Shown here piece after piece: positions 36,999-44,553 of a DNA stretch of 64,000 nucleotides (its first letter is position 1; each line of letters opens with the position of its first letter). Where the stretch lies: NCBI RefSeq assembly GCF_001659725.1, contig NZ_CP015922.1:1178001-1242000 (forward strand), in the 5' to 3' direction. Origin of the DNA: Polynucleobacter wuianus (GTDB lineage Bacteria; Pseudomonadota; Gammaproteobacteria; Burkholderiales; Burkholderiaceae). The notes under the pieces are model-generated. The model made no database searches and was not told where the DNA came from. It worked only from the letters and a program-made list of their open reading frames with translations. The position numbers and the translations under genes are program-made.

Positions 36999-38690
36999 TT
37001 ATTGCTGATGAACATACAACTGCTTACCACCCTTTATGGTTTCCGTTACCTGAATGTCTTTAATTTGCATTGGATCAACCTTTAAAGGATTGTGATCAAG
37101 CACAACTAAATCAGCAAGCTTTCCGGCGGTAATGCTGCCCTTGTTTGCTTCTTCCTTGTACATGTAAGCAGGAACAGCAGTAAAACCACGTAAGGCTGTA
37201 TAAGGATCGGTGCACTGGTCGGCACCTAATGCATCCCCACCATAGGTTTGGCGATTAACAGCAGTCCAGATGGTAAACATGGCGCTTGGTCCTGAAGAAG
37301 GGGTATCGTTATGTAGGCCCGCATGCAAACCTTTTGCCTTAGCCCAAGCCATAGGAACCATATTGTTAGCCCTCTCCTCCCCTAAGATCTTTTTATATAC
37401 ATCTCCATACATCCAGATGTGATTAGGCATAAATTGGGGAATAATTTTGTTGCTCTTATACAGATCTAGTTGGTCATTGCGAACAAAAAAGGAATGTGCA
37501 ATTGCAGTTCTGCGATCTTCAGTAATGCCCGTCTCGCGAATTGCTTTAGCAATTGCGGAAAGGGTGATATCAATACCTGCATCACCGTTGGAATAGCCAA
37601 AGTACTGAATATTTTTCTGATAGGCCAATTTCGCGTAGCGATTAACAAGATCTGGTGGGGATGCATCTAAGCCACGCCAATCCTTTGGAAACCCAGTTGT
37701 ATCTGCATAAGGCTTGCTGAAATATGCCAACTTTAATTGTGGTGCACCGTCAGTAGAAACCAGGATGCCTGCTACCTTAAAGCCGCCATCACCTTCTGTA
37801 TAGACACCAAAAGGATACTTAGGGTTGGTAGCTAATAACTGATCAACCACATCATAGGTTGGCAATGCAATCAAATCTAAACTAATTACCCTGCGATCTA
37901 CAGACAATCGCATGTTTTGAATATCCTCCACCGTGGTCTCATAACTTTGCGCAGTGGTGAAACCATTAGAAGCATAAATTCTTTCCGCCTTGCGATAAGT
38001 TTCCATGGTTAAGTCGCGGGGAAATTTTCCAAACACCTTTGCTGTCGCAATAAAGTTTGGTTCACCTATCAATTCACCGGTTAACTCTCCCGTTTTTGGA
38101 TCCACTGGAAGCATTCCTTGCGACACTTTGGTAGCCTTAGTAAATCCAAGTTTTTTAAGCCCCGCAGTATTTACGATGCCAGTCAGAGTCGAAATATTGT
38201 TGATGAATACTGGCTGATCGGGGAATGCGCTGTCTAAATCCGCAATAGTCAAAGGCCCATCAGTCAAAAAGGCATCTGCGTACTCGGCGCCAATAATCCA
38301 GTCATTAAATGGACGAGCCTCGGCTTTTAATCGACCAATTAACTCCTGGGTTGTATGAGGCGGCTTTTTTGAGAAATATCCCAAATTCACTGCCAAGGTA
38401 TTTTGTGCAATCAAGGTGAAGTGGCCCCAGGCATCGATAAATCCTGGCAACATCGTTTGCCCTTTTAAATCCCGCATCGTTGGATTAACTCCAGCTTGAT
38501 TTAAAGCATCTCGCATATTGCCGGTAAAGGTAATTTTTTTATCCTTCACCACAATTGCTTCAACATACTGTGGCTTATCACCCTCCATGGTGAGAATATC
38601 GCCATTGAAATAAACCGTTGAATTATCGGCAAACACTTGGACTGAAAATACAAACAAAAGGGAAGTAAAACAGACTTTGAAGATTTTCAT
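36999..38690 (-). CDS. Second exported amidohydrolase (Amidohydro_3 type)
   Basis: The 563-residue product has a signal peptide (MKIFKVCFTSLLFVFSVQVFADN). Its overall plan matches the enzyme at 33.8-35.5 kb: DLKGQTMLPGFIDAWGHFTLI near residue 74, GILVSTDGAPQLKLAYFSKPY, a YFGYSNGDAGIDITLSAI region, RTAIAHSFFV, LHNDTPSS and GSITAGKLADLVVLDHNP. The first metal motif is DAWGHF instead of the usual DxHxH, so one metal ligand differs from the paralogue. This may mean altered metal use. Substrate unknown. Confidence 0.85.
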   Translation of the reverse strand: MKIFKVCFTSLLFVFSVQVFADNSTVYFNGDILTMEGDKPQYVEAIVVKDKKITFTGNMRDALNQAGVNPTMRDLKGQTMLPGFIDAWGHFTLIAQNTLAVNLGYFSKKPPHTTQELIGRLKAEARPFNDWIIGAEYADAFLTDGPLTIADLDSAFPDQPVFINNISTLTGIVNTAGLKKLGFTKATKVSQGMLPVDPKTGELTGELIGEPNFIATAKVFGKFPRDLTMETYRKAERIYASNGFTTAQSYETTVEDIQNMRLSVDRRVISLDLIALPTYDVVDQLLATNPKYPFGVYTEGDGGFKVAGILVSTDGAPQLKLAYFSKPYADTTGFPKDWRGLDASPPDLVNRYAKLAYQKNIQYFGYSNGDAGIDITLSAIAKAIRETGITEDRRTAIAHSFFVRNDQLDLYKSNKIIPQFMPNHIWMYGDVYKKILGEERANNMVPMAWAKAKGLHAGLHNDTPSSGPSAMFTIWTAVNRQTYGGDALGADQCTDPYTALRGFTAVPAYMYKEEANKGSITAGKLADLVVLDHNPLKVDPMQIKDIQVTETIKGGKQLYVHQQ

Positions 38691-38829
38691 AAACAGCCCA
38701 TTGAAATAAGTGAATCGAGTATTAATGGATTATAGAGGAGCGAGTTCCAGAGCAATCTTGATAAGCAAAGGTCTTTAAACAATTACAGGGTGATTGTTGT
38801 TTCATAAAACCCTTTGATTAGAAAAAAAT

Positions 38830-39921
38830 TTAAGCCCAAAATTCTTTAATTTTTGATGCCTCTACTTTTGCTCGATCATACCCTGTTCGCAAGGCACCTG
38901 CGATCTGCTTTGGATCAAGCAAATCGACCCCTGCTGGGGTGCCAGCAACAATCCACTTTACTTTTGTGCCTGTTGCTTCAACGTCTTTAATGTTTTGAGT
39001 AATCGGATGAGGAATCGTTGTCAGAATTGCTCCTGTAATGCCATTGGTTAATGTGATGATCAAAGCTCTTTTTGAACCCGCTACCAAGTCCACGTGGGCA
39101 GGATTGGAACATATCCCTCCATCCATGACATAGCGCTGGCCCAGCAATGTTGGCCCAGCAACACCAGGCAGTGAACTACTGGCTGCCGCTCCGTGCGCTA
39201 GAGCAATGTTGTTCTTCTTGGCCGTTTGCTGACCTACAACCAATCGCTCTCCTGTGTAGCAATCAATTCCGGTAGTAAACATTCTTTTTGGTGGCCAACT
39301 TTTTTTGCTATCACCGGTTAATAAAGCTGCTAGCTTTTCAATACGATCACTGTTTAATTTATTGTCAGCAGCTAGTGCTGCGGCACCAATGATTCTGCGT
39401 GTTTCAATACTGCCATCCGTAGCACTCATATTCACCTTATCAGCTCTTAGTTGACTGATGTTTGGAGTTGCTACTGGTGCTATCTTAGAGAATATTTCCG
39501 GAAACTTACCGAAAAAATCAAATTCTGTTCGCAGACGGTAAAACTCACCTGAGAGTAGTGATGAGCCCATGTAAGACCCAGCAGAAGTACCAACAACCAT
39601 TTCAGGCATATTGGCCATATCCAGCCCAGCTTCATATAGGCCATAGAAAAATCCGCAATACCAGGCAATGTAATACTCCCCACCACCACCGAGCACCATT
39701 GTCCGATCTAGTCCTTTTGCCAAATTGGAAACGGTCGGTTTTGTAGCAATCGGAATTGACAAACCATCATCGGCAAATAATTGATTAGATATCTCAGTTG
39801 CTTTGAGCTGTAAGTTTGATTTTTCAGAGGCTGCGTGAGCTTCACTAATTGCAAATCCATTGGTGCCTGCTATGGCTGCTGAACCAACAATCGTTTTTTT
39901 TAAAAAATCACGGCGGGACAT
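38830..39921 (-). CDS. Exported patatin-like phospholipase
   Basis: A twin-arginine signal (SRRDFLKKTIVGSAAIAG) starts the 363-residue protein. The patatin fold is shown by the oxyanion glycine loop (RTMVLGGGGEYYIAWYCGF), the nucleophile elbow GTSAGSYMG (G-x-S-x-G) and the catalytic Asp motif DGGICSNPAHVD. Patatins are Ser/Asp lipid acyl hydrolases. A Tat signal on a patatin is uncommon and points to a folded or cofactor-bound enzyme in the periplasm. It is separate from the amidohydrolase genes by 139 bases, on the same strand. Confidence 0.85.
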   Translation of the reverse strand: MSRRDFLKKTIVGSAAIAGTNGFAISEAHAASEKSNLQLKATEISNQLFADDGLSIPIATKPTVSNLAKGLDRTMVLGGGGEYYIAWYCGFFYGLYEAGLDMANMPEMVVGTSAGSYMGSSLLSGEFYRLRTEFDFFGKFPEIFSKIAPVATPNISQLRADKVNMSATDGSIETRRIIGAAALAADNKLNSDRIEKLAALLTGDSKKSWPPKRMFTTGIDCYTGERLVVGQQTAKKNNIALAHGAAASSSLPGVAGPTLLGQRYVMDGGICSNPAHVDLVAGSKRALIITLTNGITGAILTTIPHPITQNIKDVEATGTKVKWIVAGTPAGVDLLDPKQIAGALRTGYDRAKVEASKIKEFWA

Positions 39922-39976
39922 TCGAATGCCTTTATGAAATTAGTTATAAAAGATCTTATCAGCCCTAACCATAAAA

Positions 39977-39996
39977 AAACCACCCGAAGGTGGTTT
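39977..39996 (-). terminator. Minus-strand hairpin terminator
   Basis: aaaccacc-cgaa-ggtggttt is a perfect 8-base stem with a GNRA-type loop and, on the minus strand, is followed by a run of T. No gene ends just before it on that strand, so the transcript it stops is unknown. A nearly identical hairpin is at 57233-57252. Confidence 0.75.
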
Positions 39997-40056
39997 AGGT
40001 ATTGCTTGGCGGTGGGTGTAGTCAGCGCCCATATTGTCTTTGTATAACGCCCTGCT

Positions 40057-40181
40057 AACAGGGAAATTAACAGGGTATTTCGGTAAAAATGGGCCTGATT
40101 TTTCCCAAAACAGACGGCCAACCCCCTAAATATATAGCCATCCGACCAAAGCCACGATTTGGGAACAGGGAATAACAGGGA
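40057..40181. repeat. Four copies of an aacagggw motif in two pairs
   Basis: Copies lie at 40057-40064, 40069-40076, 40164-40171 and 40174-40181, with pair spacings of 12 and 10 bases. The regular spacing suggests binding sites or remnants of a mobile-element end. Confidence 0.6.
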
Positions 40182-40231
40182 ATGATCATTTTTCACCAGA
40201 TTATTCTAAAATTTAAGAAACTAAGGGTTCT

Positions 40232-40450
40232 ATGGTTCTAGAAGAAGGCTATCTTTCCGGGGCAATAAACGGGTTTCACAATACCAGCACTGTTTTTAAA
40301 TTTAATGGTGGTGGCACATGGATTCAAGCCGAATATAACTACCTCTATCAATACCTGTACGCCCCATATGCAAAAGTAATTGAGAAAAATGGAATGGCAT
40401 TTATTGAAATTGAAGGAATAGATGCATCGGCTCCAGTTAGGAAGGCCTAA
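40232..40450 (+). CDS. Small protein of unknown function
   Basis: The 72-residue product (MVLEEGYLSGAINGFHNTSTVFKFNGGGTWIQAEYNYLYQYLYAPYAKVIEKNGMAFIEIEG) is soluble and rich in aromatic residues, with a strand-like pattern. I know no family. It has a clean ATG and codon use like a real gene. It sits alone in a decayed accessory patch between the patatin gene and a frameshifted gene. Confidence 0.5.
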   Translation: MVLEEGYLSGAINGFHNTSTVFKFNGGGTWIQAEYNYLYQYLYAPYAKVIEKNGMAFIEIEGIDASAPVRKA

Positions 40451-40541
40451 ATAACCCAAGAACAAGGCGCTCAATAGGCAAGCCATGAATCCTTATTGGG
40501 GTCACTGTGAGTGAGGCTTTATCCAAAATTAACCATCCAAT

Positions 40542-41464
40542 ATGCCCGTTGTCATTCCACCAGCTGTCGCCACAAAACTTGCCGACATTGAGACGCTGCT
40601 CAAGCCCTTCGATACATTCGAGCTTTTTGGTGAACTTAACCAACTAATAAATAAAACGGAACTTACCGATGATGAGCGCCTAGGCTACCAGGCAGAGGTT
40701 CTTGGATTTCAATTCACACCGATGCGCGGTAAAGACCGCAGCCCATGGGGTGGTTATTTTGGCCCATTTTCTCCTACGGAACAGCAACTGGCGAAATGGT
40801 AAATAGTCCGGATGCCAAAAGTATTTCGCTAGAGGTAATTGAGTACTGGAAGGCTCGCTCAAAGCAAACACCTTACCCCGTTCTTCAAGCTCGATATGCT
40901 GATTTAGCCGTAGATATTGGTTGCATTTGGAATCATGAGCACCCTGACAAAGCGAAAATTACGCTACCACGTGAACTTTCTCAGTGCGCTATTGATGGTT
41001 ACATATGCACGGTGGAGGGCTGTCTATCAACGGAAAATTACCAAACCTGGACATTTCTTAATAGAGCAATTGATCTTGCGCTACTTGTTAAAGATACACA
41101 GAGAGTTGAGAAGATAAAACATATTGCGCTTGCCTATACCCGCAATCAACCAAAATCGTGGTGGGAATTAAATAGCCTTGTTTGGGAGAAAAAAGGTTTA
41201 ACTTTAAGCGGGCCAGAGCGTGATGAACTGATTGGATGGCTTGAGGATGCGTTAATAACCTCCTCCAACATTAATGATCCCACTCACTTTAATCCACATG
41301 AGGCACTTAATGCGGCCGATCTTCTCCAATGTTGGTATAAAAAATTAAAACAGACCGACCTTGGTGTGACTACCCTCAAAAAAGCAGGGGCTGCATTCGA
41401 GGGGCTAGCAGTCAAAAACGAATGCACTTACTGCGATTGCATGGCTAGAAGACTGAAGCTTTAG
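40542..41464 (+). pseudogene. Frameshifted, truncated gene of an uncharacterised large-protein family
   Basis: The frame from 40542 encodes MPVVIPPAVATKLADIETLL and goes to GGYFGPFSPTEQQLAKW before a stop at 40802. The expected continuation lies one frame over from about 40770 (SYGTATGEMVNSPDAKSISLEVIEYWKARSKQ) and runs to 41464. Joined, it gives about 305 residues with helical-repeat character (WTFLNRAIDLALLVKDTQR, HEALNAADLLQCWYKKL). This resembles the N-terminal half of large helical proteins I associate with DUF4209-type families. It ends too early for that, so both a frameshift and a 3' truncation are likely. Confidence 0.65.
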
Positions 41465-41529
41465 ATAAACATTGCCCAGCTTCAAATAATCGTTCTTGAT
41501 ACTGCGTTGTTGATACCACGTTGTTGATA

Positions 41530-42708
41530 CTAATACAAAAAGCCCATTTCCAGCATGATGCGCGCCTGATTTGTGGCATTCCCCGCAGCTCCAAATGCTT
41601 GACCTGCGCTTGTTTTAACAGCTTGAACGTAGGAAAGTTCACCACGAATAAAAGTACGCTGATACTGATAGGTCGGCGTAATTGTCGCCGACCAAGCGGC
41701 GCTCCTAGGTCCATACAAGAGATTGGGGGTATTGACTTGGGTTTTATTGCCCGAGCCGATGTACTCTAGCCTCAAGGGGAGCGTAAAGCCGCCGGTTGCG
41801 GAACGCGTGACCTGATAGCTAGTCAACACAGCCGCTCCCATGGTCTGCGCGCTGCTCAAAATACCAATCGAGGGATTGGCCGGGACATACGTATATTGCA
41901 AATAGGGCGTCACACTCCAATGATCAGCGCGATAACTATAAATAGCGTTGAAGATCTGAGAATTATTTTGAAAGAGTGGCGTGATAAAAGTATTAGTGGA
42001 GTTCGCTTTAATTGCGCCAGTCCACACCATACTGGCATCGCTGCGGGCATTGAGCTGATAGCCGAGTGAAGCCCCCATCCAACTGAGTTGATTGGAATAG
42101 AAACCATCATTTAACGTGATCGCACTCGAGAGTGCACCCTCCCGATAGGAAACTTCAAATCCTTTGCTGACATTGCTCGTTTGATTCCAAAGCAGCCCGC
42201 GGTCAATATTGCTATTTTGATAGGTGAAGGTATTTTCATAACCGCCAAAGGAATTGATTTTGCCGGCACTCAAGCGCCAGTGCGTATCCGGTACTACGGA
42301 GACCGAAGCTAAAGGCAATACACCAAAACTTTCTTTGGTTTGCAGGCTGGCGCGCTGATAAGTCGTACCTAAGGAAGGAGTTGAATAGTAACCCCCTTGC
42401 AGATAAAACTGTATTAGGCCAGTCTCTTTTTGTAGTACGAGCTGCGCATTAGCGAGATCAGCATAGGCATGATAGTCGTTCGGTACAGCGTTGGTTTGCG
42501 CCATACCGATACCACTCACAACGGCAGAGATATTGACTGATCCAAGGGGAGCAAACTCGAGCTGGAAAGGCTGCGTAATTAGTAGCTGCGTACTCAGTGG
42601 CTGCGCGCTAGATAAGGGCTGATCTTCCGGGGCATTTTGCCCAAATACACTGAAGGAGTAAATCCATCCAGAGAGCGTAGCCCAGATAATGTAAGACGAA
42701 ATCCTCAT
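41530..42708 (-). CDS. Outer-membrane beta-barrel porin (BBP2/OmpL-like)
   Basis: The 392-residue product has a signal peptide (MRISSYIIWATLSGWIYSFSVFGQ) and repeated amphipathic strands (GLIQFYLQGGYYSTPSLG, WRLSAGKINSFGGYENTFTYQNSNIDRGLLWNQT, ATITPTYQYQRTFIRGELSYVQA). It ends in a classical outer-membrane C-terminal strand, MLEMGFLY. This matches the putative beta-barrel porin-2 family. It lies 13 bases after the TAXI-protein gene on the same strand, so it may pass the same solute through the outer membrane. Confidence 0.82.
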   Translation of the reverse strand: MRISSYIIWATLSGWIYSFSVFGQNAPEDQPLSSAQPLSTQLLITQPFQLEFAPLGSVNISAVVSGIGMAQTNAVPNDYHAYADLANAQLVLQKETGLIQFYLQGGYYSTPSLGTTYQRASLQTKESFGVLPLASVSVVPDTHWRLSAGKINSFGGYENTFTYQNSNIDRGLLWNQTSNVSKGFEVSYREGALSSAITLNDGFYSNQLSWMGASLGYQLNARSDASMVWTGAIKANSTNTFITPLFQNNSQIFNAIYSYRADHWSVTPYLQYTYVPANPSIGILSSAQTMGAAVLTSYQVTRSATGGFTLPLRLEYIGSGNKTQVNTPNLLYGPRSAAWSATITPTYQYQRTFIRGELSYVQAVKTSAGQAFGAAGNATNQARIMLEMGFLY

Positions 42709-42721
42709 ATGGTGTGGCTAA

Positions 42722-44056
42722 TTAATCTAACTGCGAACGCGTTTCAGATAGGCGCTCCAGAAAGTCCAGATAATCTGATTCGCATCCTGAGGGTACTCGA
42801 TACTGCGCCTCTGCCTTTCGTATCTCACCTAATCTCTTGGTGATGGCCAATCGGCGTTCTGCAGTAAGAGGAGCTTGGGCTATATCACGCTCGTATTGCA
42901 ATACCTCGCGCAAGATTTTTTCGATTCGAATCCGGAACCGAATTGCTCTTAAATTGATATTGAGCTGAGAGAGCGGAATAATGATCGCCAGCACCGAGAG
43001 AATGTATACCCAAATTCGGTCAATAAACGCCGCTAACCAAAAGGGTAAATAGCGCATGGTTTGGGGAACGCCATAATCGTAGTAACTCGATGCAGTAGCG
43101 CTAATCGGAATGGTTAAATCGAGATAGGCAGGAAATTTTTCTTCGCTGCTTAAAAATAAACTTCTCGAGCTGCGTTGCGCCTCTTTGGCGGCCATCAGCA
43201 ACACCATTTGTAAGCCAGGATGAAGATCCTTACTGACGGCCAGGTTAGTTGTTGTGGCAAGCAGTGAAATATCCTTAGGAGGAATCTGCCTGGCTATATC
43301 AATGGCGGCAGCAGGTAAAGTAACTACCTTTACAAATGGCAGTTGAATGTCATAAGCCGCGGCATGCGTTAGCTCAAATAACTCAATCTCAGGCTCATGC
43401 AATAAACGCATCACAATGGGATCGATTGCGGGATTCACATTGATTACCACATCAAGTTCACCCGCTAACAGATCCGATAAATTACTTTCATAACTGCCAA
43501 CCTTAAAATTTTGGGCGGACTCTATATCAATCCCATTGAGTAAGAATATTTTTTTAGCGATCGTCCAGGTACCACTTTGGCTAGGGCCTACGCCCACTCT
43601 GAGGCGCGCCAAATCTTTTAGTCTGTCGGTTCGGTTGGCCAAACCCTTGCGTTGAAAAATCCACACTGGCTCAAAATCGACGCTACCGAGTGATTGGAGC
43701 TTGTCAGCTAGCTCTGAACTCAGTACACCCCCCTGAATCAATGCCGCATTCACACCGTCTGTCCCACTTGCCAGCATCTGGGCACTTTGCATCGAGCTTG
43801 GGGAATTTTGAGTGCTCAGCGAAATGCCTTTATCTTTTAAGAACTGTGCTTGTTTTTGCGCGATCAAGGAGTAGCCCGATTCTTCTCCCGAAATCGCCAT
43901 GCGAATCTGACTTCCCGCAATTGGGTCTATCAGATAGAGGCCTGCTAAAAATCCCAACAATAGAAAAGTAAATATCAGTTTATTTTCTAATAGGAGTTCT
44001 TTAAATGCTGCCAGCTCGTCGCGAGCCGCTAATAAAAAATAGTTTTCTTTTAACAC
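42722..44056 (-). CDS. Membrane-tethered TAXI-family solute-binding protein
   Basis: The 444-residue protein has an N-terminal membrane helix (about 27-47, LIFTFLLLGFLAGLYLIDP) in place of a cleavable signal. A TAXI-type binding domain follows (SGYSLIAQKQAQFLKDKGISL, LRVGVGPSQSGTWTIAKKIF, VGSYESNLSDLLAGELDVVI). A second helix near 342-362 (IDRIWVYILSVLAIIIPLSQ) and a cytoplasmic coiled-coil tail complete it. TAXI proteins normally feed TRAP transporters, but no TRAP permease is nearby. The two helices hold the binding domain in the membrane, more like a sensor or channel gate. Confidence 0.85.
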   Translation of the reverse strand: MLKENYFLLAARDELAAFKELLLENKLIFTFLLLGFLAGLYLIDPIAGSQIRMAISGEESGYSLIAQKQAQFLKDKGISLSTQNSPSSMQSAQMLASGTDGVNAALIQGGVLSSELADKLQSLGSVDFEPVWIFQRKGLANRTDRLKDLARLRVGVGPSQSGTWTIAKKIFLLNGIDIESAQNFKVGSYESNLSDLLAGELDVVINVNPAIDPIVMRLLHEPEIELFELTHAAAYDIQLPFVKVVTLPAAAIDIARQIPPKDISLLATTTNLAVSKDLHPGLQMVLLMAAKEAQRSSRSLFLSSEEKFPAYLDLTIPISATASSYYDYGVPQTMRYLPFWLAAFIDRIWVYILSVLAIIIPLSQLNINLRAIRFRIRIEKILREVLQYERDIAQAPLTAERRLAITKRLGEIRKAEAQYRVPSGCESDYLDFLERLSETRSQLD

Positions 44057-44553
44057 CTAGAGGCCCCGTAATAAAGCTACATAATGATATTCGTCTTGAT
44101 CATTGAACATTGAACATTGAACATTGATTAAGCATGATTGCTTTTGCAAACTAAATGCTTAAGCTTCACTCCATACTCAATGGTACTAGCAAGGGACGGA
44201 GTAATCGGCGGATGCAGTGCTCAATAAAATAGATCGCCTTGATTTAACTGATCTTGATTCAATAATCTGCCCCACCCTACCTCGACAGCTCAAAATCGCC
44301 AACATTCGGCAGGCCTGAGAGAATCCCCTAATCTGACTTAGCCCCAAAATGAAGCACCACAACAGAATGCAAGCCTGCCAATAAGCCAAGCCATATTCAT
44401 TTGGACGTAATTAATGGTTTTATTTGCCCTCAATCCCATTTTTCATGGGTTTATACCAAGTGATGCCGCTATCTTGGCTTCCCAAGACCTCAATTTGATA
44501 CTATCAAAAGTGATCCATTAACTGCATTTGCTTTTCTAAGCCCCCTTTTTTCA
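44057..44553. other. Long spacer between divergent genes, with heptamer repeats
   Basis: A 497-base gap separates the TAXI-protein gene from the SBP-TRIC gene. It contains cattgaa repeated three to four times (44101-44127) and AT-rich sequence before the plus-strand gene. It is long enough for two promoters and regulator sites. A 67-codon minus-strand frame (44186-44389) has no gene-like features. Confidence 0.5.
44101..44127. repeat. Tandem 7-bp repeat cattgaa
   Basis: Three complete cattgaa units and a partial fourth follow each other directly. The array is 44 bases upstream of the TAXI-protein start. Confidence 0.85.

Larger units (their letters stand above)
39922..40231. other. Gene-free spacer with terminator and repeat pairs
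   Basis: The patatin start is followed by an intergenic stretch with a strong terminator hairpin (39977-39996) reading to the minus strand and four copies of an aacagggw motif. Such pieces are often seen next to tRNAs or former att sites, but no tRNA is present. A 98-codon minus-strand frame crosses the terminator and overlaps the patatin start, so I do not call it a gene. Confidence 0.5.

Noticed and set aside
39900..40196. 98-codon minus-strand gene
   Set aside because: It overlaps the patatin start and crosses a strong terminator; the sequence has no protein-like pattern.
44186..44389. 67-codon minus-strand gene in the long spacer
   Set aside because: No ribosome-binding site, no family and odd composition.
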